From positions 83,988 through 147,987 of the forward strand of contig NZ_JBPSEG010000008.1 of assembly GCF_051488665.1 (NCBI RefSeq): a stretch of DNA of 64,000 nt, read 5' to 3'. Below the pieces are notes generated by a model, which was given only the letters and a program-made list of their open reading frames with translations, did not search any database and was not told the DNA's origin. Of the stretch, positions 56,267 through 64,000 are shown one piece after another. How positions within the stretch are numbered: position 1 is the first letter of the stretch; the number at the start of each line of letters is the position of its first letter. The translations under genes were made by a program, and so were the position numbers. The DNA is from Melioribacter sp051488665. GTDB taxonomy: Bacteria > Bacteroidota > Ignavibacteria > Ignavibacteriales > Melioribacteraceae.

Positions 56267-59200
56267 ATGAAACTAAATGCCAAGCTGATATTAATATCGC
56301 TTGTAATAGCGCTTATTACTATTGCCGCTACTTCAACTATTTATTACTCGCTGACAGACAGACTTTTTACGCGCTTTAAATCCCAGCTTATTCTGAATTC
56401 CACCAACGACCTCGCGTTCCTTTTCGAAAATTATTTGCAGCAAAACGAGTACGACGTAAAAAGAATTGCAGGCAGCGGCGCTTCGTATAATCTCGATTCC
56501 CTCGACATCGACTTCATCTTTACCTTGAAAAATAATTCCGTTATCGATTTGCAGTCGCTCAAAGTAAAGAAAAATGCGGGATTGAATTTGAGCCGGCTCG
56601 ACTTCAGAGAATTTATCAATAACAATCCGGGAATTGTCCTCGGTTATTGGAACGCGCCGGATAATACGATTTATTATTACGGAATGGTAATCGATTCGGA
56701 TTTCTTAAATAAAATAAGCGAAAAAATCCGGTCGGAAGTTGCGCTCGTGGTTAATAACAGAGTTATGGAAGTCTCGAATTCCTCGAAGAACAAGACTATT
56801 ATGAGCTATCTCGATAAAGCCGTCAATAATCTCAAATACAAGAACAACTACGATCTATTCAGCGAAGAATCGGACGAGATCGATTTCAGCGCGTCGATTT
56901 ATACGCCCAGACAAATTATTACTCCCACGGGTAAATTTTCATTTCTTACTTTCGACACATTCGAAGAAGGAGTGAATTTCAGAAATACTCTCAAGAACGT
57001 CGTGATTCTGATTGTCGTTTCGGGCGTCGCATTCACGTTTATTATAGTTCTGATTTTTACTTATAAATTCAGAAAGCAAATTAAGATACTCGACGAAGCC
57101 GCGGAGATTACAGCCGGAGGAGATTTAAATCACAGAGCGCGAATTATAACTAAAGACGAAATCGGAAAACTCGGCGAAGCGTTCAATAAAATGCTCGACG
57201 TGATTAACGAAAAAGAAAACGCCGAGAGGGAATACACAGAATTTATTAAACTGATCAACAGGAATCCTACGCTCGGCGAGATTTGCGACGCGGCTCTGAA
57301 TAAGATTGTAAAAACGACGAAAATCGGCTTCGGTTTAATTCATATAGTCGATAAGAATAAATTGACTGTCGGCGCCTCGTACGGAATCGACGCCGAATCG
57401 ATCGAAAAGCCGGCTGCTTATCTCAAACGGACTGTCGAGAAAGGCGAAATTGTAGAACTGACGTTTGACGAAAATCATCCTGAAATTAAAACGGGACTAA
57501 GCGCAATTAAAATCCGCTATCTGCTCTTTTACCCAATAATTTATAACGATAAAACCGTGGCGGCGCTGGAACTGGCGTCGGAAAAACTGCCCGATCAGGA
57601 TATTAAAAATTATCTGAACAATATCCAGGAACAACTGGCTGTCGGACTGGTAAACGCGCTTTCGCTCCAACAACTCGAAAATATCGTAGGCGAGCTGAGA
57701 CGCCTTAACGAAGAATATCAACTGCAAAACAAAGAATTGAAACAGCTTCATCTGGAATTGAAGAAAAAAGCAGAAGAACTAGAAGAGGAAAGAAAAAAAG
57801 CGGTCGAACTTTCCGATATCAAATCGCGCTTTCTTGCCAGCATGTCTCACGAATTGAGAACTCCGCTGATATCGATACTCGGACTGACGGAACTGATGTT
57901 AAAAGAAATCCATTCGGAAAAGAGCGGCAAAAAATTAAAAGTGATTTTAAGAAACGGCAGAAAACTTTTGCGGCTTATTAACAATATCCTCGATTTCTCC
58001 AAAGTGGACGCCGGCAAACTGGAATTGAACAAAGAGAGATTTTTATTATCCGAATTAATAGAAGATATTCTTATCGACGTCGAACAGATGGCGGAAGAGA
58101 AAAATCTCGAATTTATAGTCGATATTCCCGGGAACGTCGATTTTGCGGTAGAGACCGACCGTTCCAAGCTTGAACAAATCCTTTCGAATTTATTGGTTAA
58201 TGCGTTTAAATTTACCGAAAAGGGGTACGTCAAACTAAAAGTCGAGCAAAGCGACGAAGCCTCGCTCTATTTTGAAGTGGAAGATACGGGCATAGGCATT
58301 TCGGAAGAAAACAGGGAAAAGATATTCGAAGAGTTCGGAAGAATCGACGCCGGAGCTTCGCGAAAATACGGCGGAGCCGGTCTCGGTCTTTCGATCGCAA
58401 AACATTTTCTGGAACTGATGAATTCCAAAATTGAACTCGTATCGAATAGAGGCGAAGGCTCGCGTTTTTCCTTTGTACTTAACGACGTAATAGTCGACGT
58501 GGTCGAATCGGAAAACGAGCCCGTTGCGCAGAGCGAAGAAAACCGTAAAAAATGCGCCGCAATTATAACTACCAATAAAAACACCTGTAAATTAATTGCG
58601 GATTATCTTACGTCGTACGATTACGACGTCAAGAATATCAATCCGGGAAATTTAACCGAACTTAAGACCGGGACTGTTCCCGATCTTTTTATTGTAGGCA
58701 ATATCGACGACCGCGGCAAAGAATGGGAGACGCTTTACAAATTGAAGTCGGGAGAATACGGCGATATTCCCGTAGTAATTCTTACTGTGCTGGAAGACCA
58801 AAAAGTAGGCTGGATACCAAACATATTCGATTTTACGGTTAAACCGGCATCGGCTGAATCGCTAAAAAAATTGAAGCAGGAAATTGAAAATTTTCTTGGT
58901 AAAAAAGCCGGCGCTCTTTTCTGGGTGGATAAAAAGAAAGAAGTATTCGACAAATTAAAAAACGAAGGTTTGCCGGAAATCGAATACAGGTCGAACCTCG
59001 AGGCTGCAATCGGAGCTCTCGATTTTAATTCGGCTCAGATATTTTTTATCGACCTCGAATCGTTCTCGACGGACGCCGTTTTGTTTGCCGCAATGATCAG
59101 GCAGAACGTGTTTACGCGCAATACGATTATCGTATTTGTTCTGCCCGGAGACATTGAAAACCTGAATCCGGGCGAATTGTCGCGCGTAATGAATTCCGTC

Positions 59201-59722
59201 GCTCTCAGAGAAAAAAATCATCCTCTCGATATTCTCAAAGTAATCCGCGACAGAATTAAAATCGACAACGAACAGCTCAAAGAAAAACTGATTGAAACCG
59301 ATGAGACCGAAAAACCGTCGGAGCGGATTCCGGTTAAAGAAATAAAACCGACGGTATTGATCGTAGACGACGACCAGGACACGCTTTTTACAATCGGAGA
59401 ATTCGTCAAGCAGCTCGGATGCAACGCCATCTTTGCGCACAACGGAATGGAATGCCTTTTAACGTTGAATCACGTGGAACCCGATTTGATCTTCCTCGAT
59501 ATTATGATGCCGATGATGGACGGCTTCGAAACTATTAAAAAAATCAGAGCCGAGAGCAGAACTGCTTCGATTCCCGTAATTGCTCTTACAGCATACGCCA
59601 TGCTCGAAAACAAAGAAGTAATCGAAAAAAACGGTTTCGACGACCTGATTACAAAGCCGGTCGAATTCTCGCTGCTTTCGGCTAAAATGAAAAACATTCT
59701 TCAAAACAAGAGCGTTAAATGA
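56267..59722 (+). CDS. Hybrid sensor histidine kinase with two degenerate receivers and one intact
   Basis: Large membrane sensor of 1151 residues. Layout: TM (about 7-28), periplasmic sensor (30-245), TM (about 246-268), HAMP (268-318), GAF-like (325-465), coiled coil, DHp with SRFLASMSHELRTPLISI (His about 527), HATPase (about 600-745; NLLVNAFKF, GTGIGISEE-like DTGIGI, GGAGLGLSIAK), then two receiver-like domains (about 760-880, 882-1005) that lack the phospho-Asp pocket, and an intact receiver (about 1027-1150; DDDQDT, FLDIMMPMMDG). It follows the secretin by 31 bases and may share its transcript. Confidence 0.93.
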   Translation: MKLNAKLILISLVIALITIAATSTIYYSLTDRLFTRFKSQLILNSTNDLAFLFENYLQQNEYDVKRIAGSGASYNLDSLDIDFIFTLKNNSVIDLQSLKVKKNAGLNLSRLDFREFINNNPGIVLGYWNAPDNTIYYYGMVIDSDFLNKISEKIRSEVALVVNNRVMEVSNSSKNKTIMSYLDKAVNNLKYKNNYDLFSEESDEIDFSASIYTPRQIITPTGKFSFLTFDTFEEGVNFRNTLKNVVILIVVSGVAFTFIIVLIFTYKFRKQIKILDEAAEITAGGDLNHRARIITKDEIGKLGEAFNKMLDVINEKENAEREYTEFIKLINRNPTLGEICDAALNKIVKTTKIGFGLIHIVDKNKLTVGASYGIDAESIEKPAAYLKRTVEKGEIVELTFDENHPEIKTGLSAIKIRYLLFYPIIYNDKTVAALELASEKLPDQDIKNYLNNIQEQLAVGLVNALSLQQLENIVGELRRLNEEYQLQNKELKQLHLELKKKAEELEEERKKAVELSDIKSRFLASMSHELRTPLISILGLTELMLKEIHSEKSGKKLKVILRNGRKLLRLINNILDFSKVDAGKLELNKERFLLSELIEDILIDVEQMAEEKNLEFIVDIPGNVDFAVETDRSKLEQILSNLLVNAFKFTEKGYVKLKVEQSDEASLYFEVEDTGIGISEENREKIFEEFGRIDAGASRKYGGAGLGLSIAKHFLELMNSKIELVSNRGEGSRFSFVLNDVIVDVVESENEPVAQSEENRKKCAAIITTNKNTCKLIADYLTSYDYDVKNINPGNLTELKTGTVPDLFIVGNIDDRGKEWETLYKLKSGEYGDIPVVILTVLEDQKVGWIPNIFDFTVKPASAESLKKLKQEIENFLGKKAGALFWVDKKKEVFDKLKNEGLPEIEYRSNLEAAIGALDFNSAQIFFIDLESFSTDAVLFAAMIRQNVFTRNTIIVFVLPGDIENLNPGELSRVMNSVALREKNHPLDILKVIRDRIKIDNEQLKEKLIETDETEKPSERIPVKEIKPTVLIVDDDQDTLFTIGEFVKQLGCNAIFAHNGMECLLTLNHVEPDLIFLDIMMPMMDGFETIKKIRAESRTASIPVIALTAYAMLENKEVIEKNGFDDLITKPVEFSLLSAKMKNILQNKSVK

Positions 59723-60393
59723 AAAAGATTCTCGTTATCGACGATTATCCCGACAATGTATTCCTGCTGCAGGACAGGCTGGAGCAGGAAGGCTTTGAAG
59801 TAATAAAAGCTTACGACGGAAATATGGGCATCAAGAAAGCGATCGAAGAAAAGCCCGATTTGATTCTGCTCGATATTATGATGCCGGGAATTTCTGGCTA
59901 CGAGGTTTGCAAAACTCTTACGAACAACGAAGAGACAAAACAGATACCGATAATATTATTGACCGCGCTTACCGAAGCGGAAAATTTGAAAGAAGGCTTG
60001 CAGGCGGGAGCCTTCGACTATATTAAAAAGCCGTTCAACCGCACAGAACTGGTGGCTCGCATAAAATCAGCCCTCCGCTTCAGCGAAACCAACAAGTTCC
60101 TGATCGAAATCGAAAAAATCAAAACTTACGCCGCTACGGTTGTTACGGCAAATCACGAAATCAAACAGCCGCTAACGCTGATTAATCTTTCCACCGCCGC
60201 CATAAGACGCGAGCTGTCGAAAGATAATTTTTCGAAGGAAGCGGTGCTCAAGAGAATCGAATTTATCGAAAACGCGGCGCGGGATATAATCGCAGTTCTC
60301 GAAAAACTCGGTTCGATTAAAAAACCCGTCATAACGCCTTACGTAAACGATCTGAATATTATCGACCTCGAATCGGGCGAGACGGAAAACTAA
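59719..60393 (+). CDS. Response regulator with receiver fused to a DHp-like domain, no ATPase domain
   Basis: The 224 residues have a normal receiver (1-120; DDYPDN, ILLDIMMPGISG with phospho-Asp near 53, KKPFN) followed by a helical DHp-like domain (about 135-210) with ANHEIKQPLTLINL, an H-box with His at about 146. No catalytic HATPase domain follows. It could act as a phosphotransfer protein accepting phosphate from another kinase. Overlaps the hybrid kinase gene by four bases (ATGA) and the convergent kinase gene by four. Confidence 0.88.
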   Translation: MKKILVIDDYPDNVFLLQDRLEQEGFEVIKAYDGNMGIKKAIEEKPDLILLDIMMPGISGYEVCKTLTNNEETKQIPIILLTALTEAENLKEGLQAGAFDYIKKPFNRTELVARIKSALRFSETNKFLIEIEKIKTYAATVVTANHEIKQPLTLINLSTAAIRRELSKDNFSKEAVLKRIEFIENAARDIIAVLEKLGSIKKPVITPYVNDLNIIDLESGETEN

Positions 60394-61472
60394 CCGATCA
60401 ACTCTTTTACAATCGAAAGGATTTCTTCGAAGTTATATGGTTTGTGAATCGTTTTGTTCACGATTTCGTTGACGCCGGGTTCCATGCTGTAGTCTGTTTG
60501 CGAGCCCGACGCCAGAATTACGGGAATGGTTTTGTTCATGGTTCTTAATTTTCGGACGCATTCGACGCCGTCGATATCGGGCAGTTTCTGGTCGATTATC
60601 AAAAGGTCGGGCGGATTTACCGGGTCGTATTTCTTAAACATTCCTTTGCCGTCCGGCGCCGCGGTTATTTTATAACCGTACGACTCGAGCAGTTCGGTCA
60701 GCAGTTCCAGAAGTATATCTTCGTCTTCAACGAGCAGTATGTGTTTTTCTTTTTCGCTGATTTTTACTTTTGAACGCCCGGAAGACGGAAACGCAAGCAA
60801 GAATTCGCTCCCCTTTCCTTTCTCGCTCGATACTTTGATTGTGCCTTCGTAATTGTCGACCAATCGTTTTACGATGGATAATCCGAATCCTCTGTTTTTG
60901 ACTTTCGACTTTGTCGAAAAATTCTCGTCGAAAATAAAAGGAATGATTTCGGGGTCGATGCCCGTTCCGTTGTCCGATATTTTGATTTGCACAAAAGGCT
61001 GAGTGTCGAACAAATCGGACGAACCCGCGCGGTCGGTCATTCCGATATTCGAAGTGGCAATAGTAACGGTTCCGCGATTACCGATAGCTTCGACCGCATT
61101 TACGATCAGGTTCAGCAAAATCCGGTAGAAATCGGAATATCGTCCTTCGACGGGATAAAGGTCTGATTGAAGTTTGAGATTGAATTTGATTTTATTTTTC
61201 TGACTGAGGCTGACGGTAGAAACAAGGTCTTCGATTAATTTATTGACGTCGATTTTCTTTTTGCGCGGCGGTTTCCCTTTCGATTCGGCTTGAATGTCTT
61301 CCATTATTTCGGCTGCCATAAAAGCGCTGTTTTCGATGCCGTTAATTATCGGCGCCACTTCGTCGTAATTTGCCACTTTCTTTTTAAGCGCTTCGAGGCT
61401 GTTTAAAATGCGCGTGATAATATTATTAAGGTCGTGCGAAAGGTGCGCAGCCGATAAATTTTGATTAGCCAT
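60390..61472 (-). CDS. Histidine kinase with C-terminal receiver
   Basis: Cytoplasmic hybrid kinase of 360 residues. A short DHp (about 5-70; SAAHLSHDLNNIITRI, His about 13), HATPase (about 115-230; NLIVNAVEAIGN, DNGTGID, GFGLSIVKRL) and a receiver (about 242-358; LVEDEDILL, DLLIIDQKLPDIDG). No sensor domain or membrane segment, so its signal must come from a partner. It overlaps the end of the preceding gene and lies one base downstream of the NtrC-like gene, so the two are one operon. Confidence 0.92.
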   Translation of the reverse strand: MANQNLSAAHLSHDLNNIITRILNSLEALKKKVANYDEVAPIINGIENSAFMAAEIMEDIQAESKGKPPRKKKIDVNKLIEDLVSTVSLSQKNKIKFNLKLQSDLYPVEGRYSDFYRILLNLIVNAVEAIGNRGTVTIATSNIGMTDRAGSSDLFDTQPFVQIKISDNGTGIDPEIIPFIFDENFSTKSKVKNRGFGLSIVKRLVDNYEGTIKVSSEKGKGSEFLLAFPSSGRSKVKISEKEKHILLVEDEDILLELLTELLESYGYKITAAPDGKGMFKKYDPVNPPDLLIIDQKLPDIDGVECVRKLRTMNKTIPVILASGSQTDYSMEPGVNEIVNKTIHKPYNFEEILSIVKELIG

Positions 61473-61473
61473 T

Positions 61474-62817
61474 TTATTTCAGTTTGTACTTGATAATCTT
61501 CGAGTAGAGCGTTTTCTGGCTTATTCCGAGCGCCCGGGCGGTATTTTCCCGGTTCCACTGGAATTTGTCCAATGCCCTTTTGATATGGATTTTTTCGAGT
61601 TCTTCGAGCGTAAGGAATTCGCCGTCGTCTTCCGAAAATTTACTGAAGTCGAAATCGTCTTTCGGTATGTTCAAATCCTTCGGCTCGATAACGTTGCCTT
61701 CCGAAAAGATAATTGCTCTTTCGATCATATGTTCGAGTTCGCGCACGTTGCCCGGAAAATTATACCGGAGGAGCGCTTTCCGCGCGTTGTCGGATAATTT
61801 TTTGATCGATCTGACGGGCGATTTCTTTCTCAAGAAATATTCCGCCAGCAGAAGAACGTCGTTCTGTCGTTCGCGCAGAGGGGGAATAGTAAGAGTAATA
61901 ACATTGAGTCTGAAAAGGAGGTCTCGCCGGAAATTTTTGTTTTCGGCTTCTTCCATCAAATTTTTGTTCGTAGCGCCGATTACCCGCACGTTCGATTTCA
62001 GATTCGAAACGCCGCCGATTCTTCTGAACTCGCCGTTTTCGAGAAATCTCAGCAGTTTGGGTTGAAGCGTAAGACTCAGCTCTCCGATTTCGTCGAGAAA
62101 GAGAGTGCCTCCGTCGGCAATTTCGACCAGTCCCTGTTTGGAAGTTTTGGCGTCCGTAAACGCTCCTTTTTCGTAGCCGAACAATTCGCTTTCGATCAAC
62201 TGGTCGGGCAGCGACGCGCAATTGATTGCTACGAACGGTTTTGAAGCTCTTTCGGAATTTTTATGTATAAACTCGGCAAATAATTCCTTGCCCGTCCCCG
62301 TTTCGCCTTCTAGCAATATATTCGAATCCGACCGGGCGGCTTTTTCGGCAAGGCGGATTACGTCTTTAATGGCTTCGCTTTCGCCCACAATCGAACCTGC
62401 GTATGCCTGACTGACTTTCGAAGAAAGGATTTTGTTTTTGACAATTAAGTCTTTATGCTCCATGGCGCGTTCGATCGTTACGCAGAGCTGCCCGAATTCG
62501 TACGGTTTGGTAATGAAATCGTAAGCGCCTTTTTTGATGCAGTCGATAGCCGTACGCACGTCGGATTTAGCGGTCAATACGATTACCTGCGTGGATGGAT
62601 GATTTTCCATAACGTATTCGAGAACGGTTTCGCCGTGGACTTCCTTCATTTCGAGGTCGAGCAGGATGATGTCGTAAGGAATCGATTTAAGTTTCTCGAT
62701 GGCAAACTTGCCGTCGTAGACAACGTCGACGCGGTAGCCTTCGTTTACCAGCTCTTCTTTCAGAAGGTAACACAAAGTTTCGTCGTCGTCGGCGATTAAT
62801 ATTTTGGCGTCTTTCAT
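61474..62817 (-). CDS. NtrC-family sigma-54-dependent response regulator
   Basis: Activator of 447 residues. Receiver (4-118; ADDDET, DIILLDLEMKEVHGE), AAA+ domain (about 135-370; Walker A GETGTGKE, GAFTDA instead of GAFTGA, Walker B GGTLFLDEIGEL) and a Fis-type HTH (about 400-445; WNRENTARALGISQKTLYSKI). The Gly-to-Asp variant of the sigma-54 contact loop occurs in other activators. The frame is open 37 codons further, but ATG 62817 begins the conserved receiver. It is a good candidate to drive the sigma-54 promoter at 47082. Confidence 0.93.
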   Translation of the reverse strand: MKDAKILIADDDETLCYLLKEELVNEGYRVDVVYDGKFAIEKLKSIPYDIILLDLEMKEVHGETVLEYVMENHPSTQVIVLTAKSDVRTAIDCIKKGAYDFITKPYEFGQLCVTIERAMEHKDLIVKNKILSSKVSQAYAGSIVGESEAIKDVIRLAEKAARSDSNILLEGETGTGKELFAEFIHKNSERASKPFVAINCASLPDQLIESELFGYEKGAFTDAKTSKQGLVEIADGGTLFLDEIGELSLTLQPKLLRFLENGEFRRIGGVSNLKSNVRVIGATNKNLMEEAENKNFRRDLLFRLNVITLTIPPLRERQNDVLLLAEYFLRKKSPVRSIKKLSDNARKALLRYNFPGNVRELEHMIERAIIFSEGNVIEPKDLNIPKDDFDFSKFSEDDGEFLTLEELEKIHIKRALDKFQWNRENTARALGISQKTLYSKIIKYKLK

Positions 62818-63019
62818 ATTTGCAATCGGGAAAATAAGTTGTTGAACAATATAAAAAAAATCGGGGATAAAACAATTTGTTAAAAGGGATTGAGGCTCGC
62901 CGGCGCCGGTTAATGTTTTCTTCCTCACACTTTAAGTTTAATAAAGGCGTTTGCAGGCGGAATTTTTTCCGCATTATTGGTATAAAAATTGAAAAATTGA
63001 CGCGGTATAAATTGAAACA

Positions 63020-63051
63020 GTTGTATTTTATTTTCGTAAACCATATATTTG
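63020..63051 (+). promoter_or_regulatory. Bacteroidetes-type promoter upstream of tRNA-Lys
   Basis: GTTG at 63020-63023 and TATATTTG at 63044-63051 are 20 bases apart, matching TTTG-N20-TAnnTTTG with one mismatch. Transcription would start near 63058, before a palindrome (ATGCATTTGTAAATGCAT, 63066-63083) and a terminator-like hairpin. Confidence 0.5.
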
Positions 63052-63065
63052 TTGACTCAAAAAAT

Positions 63066-63109
63066 GATGCATTTGTAAATGCATCCCGCTAAAGGCGGGA
63101 AATTTTTTT
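63066..63109 (+). terminator. Palindrome and rho-independent hairpin ahead of tRNA-Lys
   Basis: ATGCATTT-GT-AAATGCAT (63066-63083) is a perfect eight-base inverted repeat. It is followed by CCCGCT-AAA-GGCGGG (63085-63099) and a run of seven T. Lying between a promoter and the tRNA, it could be an attenuator or end of a short RNA. There is no upstream + strand gene. Confidence 0.6.
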
Positions 63110-63120
63110 GAAATTACAGC

Positions 63121-63192
63121 GGGCGCGTAGCTCAGGGGTAGAGCATCTGCCTTTTAAGCAGAGGGTCGGTGGTTCGATCCCACCCGCGCTCA
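63121..63192 (+). tRNA. tRNA-Lys (anticodon TTT)
   Basis: Full cloverleaf: acceptor GGGCGCG/CGCGCTC with one G-T pair, D stem GCTC/GAGC, anticodon stem TCTGC/GCAGA around loop CTTTTAA (anticodon TTT), five-base variable loop, T stem GGTGG/CCACC with TTCGATC loop, discriminator A. The 3' CCA is not encoded. Confidence 0.97.
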
Positions 63193-63198
63193 CTTTTC

Positions 63199-63234
63199 AA
63201 AGCCTTGCAGATTAAAATTTGCAGGGCTTTTTTG
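63199..63234 (+). terminator. Terminator of the tRNA-Lys transcript
   Basis: Stem AAAGCCTTGCA/TGCAGGGCTTT (11 pairs with one T-G) followed by a T run, six bases after the tRNA. Confidence 0.85.
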
Positions 63235-63477
63235 TTTTAAAAATTTCATGTCCCGGGGCTGACGAAAAGTTAAAAACAAATTTAAGAACGGCAAGTCTCG
63301 TCTTAAGGTTGTGTAATCGAGTAAAAGAAAAAGATAGCCTGAAAAATCCCTTCGGTTTTATTTTACGTGATAAGCCGGTTTCCGGCGCGCATTCGAAAAT
63401 ATTTGATTGACATTATTTTTAGATTTGTTTAATTTCTTGTTAAAATATGTGTATTGAGGGAATCGAGGGGACAATTG

Positions 63478-63624
63478 ATGACCTTAAAAGAAACTAAAGA
63501 CAAGCCCAAACTACTTGACCGGGTAAGAATAACGCTCAGAGCGAACCATTACGGTAGAAAGACTGAAGGAGCATACATCGTATGGATTAAGCGTTTTATT
63601 TTGTTTAACAATAAAAGCATATAG
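63478..63624 (+). pseudogene. Truncated integron/XerC-like tyrosine integrase, N-terminal fragment
   Basis: A 48-codon frame with GAGGGG nine bases before ATG 63478. It reads LLDRVRITLRANHYGRKTEGAYIVWIKRFILFNNK and then stops. This matches the SAM-like N-terminal core-binding domain of integron integrases (L-x5-R...HYS-RTEQAY-x-WI-x-FI-x-F). The catalytic domain with the R-H-R-Y residues is missing and no continuation is found in the remaining 376 bases. Probably a remnant cut by insertion or recombination just after the NNK residues. The gap from the tRNA terminator to this ORF (63235-63477) has no other supported feature. Confidence 0.6.
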
Positions 63625-63667
63625 TATGCAGAACCGCCATATACTATAGTGATTTGGCGGGTTAAAT
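63603..63667. other. attC-like imperfect palindrome
   Basis: GTTTAAC (RYYYAAC type) at 63603 and GTTAAAT (GTTRRRY type) at 63661 flank nested inverted repeats: TATAGTAT/ATACTATA (63620/63641) and AACCGCC/GGCGGGTT (63632/63656, one extra C bulged). Integron cassette sites have this pattern with bulged bases, but the two inner repeats interleave rather than nest cleanly, so the call is tentative. Confidence 0.35.
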
Positions 63668-63699
63668 AATAGTTATCTGTAAGAAGAGGGATAAGCAAA

Positions 63700-64000
63700 A
63701 TGAAACTATACAAATATATCTCATCAGAAACGGCTCTTAAAAGTATAGTTGCTGGGAATATAAAATTTGCAACCATAGATAGCTTAAATGACCCCACCGA
63801 ACTGTTGCCAAAAATCTATGAAAGTGAACTATTGAGGTCATTAGAAGAAAAGAGAGCAAATGGATATACAGAAGATGACTTAATTGATCTTCAGAGACAG
63901 GAAGCACTATTTAGAAAACTATCACCAGAGACTATGATAATACCTGCTCCCAAATCAATAGAAGAAGCTAATAGGATGATAAGACTTCCAGTTTATGACA
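63700..64000 (+). CDS. DUF2971 family protein, N-terminal part (runs off the window)
   Basis: About 100 residues visible. The start MKLYKYISSETALKSIVAGNIKFATIDSLNDPTELLP matches DUF2971 proteins (LYKYxS...L..I..G...F....xFNDPFE). Their function is unclear; they are common in mobile and defence regions. A good ribosome site AGAGGG lies ten bases before ATG 63700. Codon use differs from the neighbours (many ATA, AGA, CTA), and the sequence is more AT-rich, suggesting recent transfer. It follows the attC-like site and integrase fragment. Confidence 0.75.
   Translation, partial: MKLYKYISSETALKSIVAGNIKFATIDSLNDPTELLPKIYESELLRSLEEKRANGYTEDDLIDLQRQEALFRKLSPETMIIPAPKSIEEANRMIRLPVYD

Noticed and set aside
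62818..62928. 37-codon extension of the NtrC-like gene
   Set aside because: The receiver domain starts right at ATG 62817; the extension includes no conserved sequence.
63219..63410. 63-codon open frame after tRNA-Lys
   Set aside because: Starts inside the tRNA terminator stem, no ribosome site and no recognisable domain.

Overview
The window reads as the chromosome of a Gram-negative member of the Fibrobacteres-Chlorobi-Bacteroidetes group, most like an ignavibacterium (Melioribacter/Ignavibacterium type). This placement is inference: moderate GC, a GH97 glycosidase, a complete Rnf complex with ApbE, many Ala-Gln-type signal peptides, A-rich translation starts, and promoters that fit the Bacteroidetes pattern (TTTG, about 20 bp, TAnnTTTG) before aspS and tRNA-Lys. 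No taxonomic search was run.

Layout. 1-450 is the start of purM. 621-3422 is the heat-shock operon hrcA-grpE-dnaJ. 3470-5508 holds a ComEA-like helix-hairpin-helix protein, a membrane-anchored unknown and a PilM-like protein, followed by rsmD and coaD. 6596-8936 is a sodium:solute symporter with a small membrane partner. 9121-16569 holds a PpiD/SurA-like foldase, a beta-barrel protein, aroK-aroB, a GHL10-type glycosidase, a DUF192 protein and a Sua5/YciO protein. 17878-24221 is an Rnf operon (rnfC-D-G-E-A-apbE-rnfB-rseC). 25552-30950 is a tightly packed nonulosonate-type sugar operon (glycosyltransferase, SpsF-like cytidylyltransferase, class III aminotransferase, SDR, KdsC-like phosphatase, NeuB-like synthase), followed by GH97 and a fatty acid hydroxylase-like protein. 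35449-38344 is an NtrB/NtrC-type pair, followed by a cupin and an M16 peptidase pair.

41690-42235 and 46182-46895 are long imperfect inverted copies of a non-coding, hairpin-rich repeat. They bracket an MFS gene, a thioesterase and aspS. The left copy is followed by a telomere-like C-rich tract, and the right copy contains the palindrome that encodes LPTGRQA-type peptides.

47155-56235 is the most interesting locus: a compact type IV pilus/type II secretion-like machine. It has two tandem pilin-like proteins starting MGQQQLLLI, a PilC/GspF platform, a PilB-like and an unusual PilT-like ATPase, a PilM-PilN fusion, a PilO-PilP fusion and a short secretin. A good sigma-54 promoter candidate precedes the first pilin. 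Directly downstream are four signalling genes: a giant hybrid kinase, a receiver fused to a histidine-bearing DHp domain with no ATPase domain, a kinase-receiver, and an NtrC-type activator. The activator could drive that promoter.

The end of the window has tRNA-Lys(TTT), a truncated integron/XerC-like integrase fragment, an attC-like palindrome and the start of an AT-rich DUF2971 gene. This suggests a decayed integron or cassette insertion edge.
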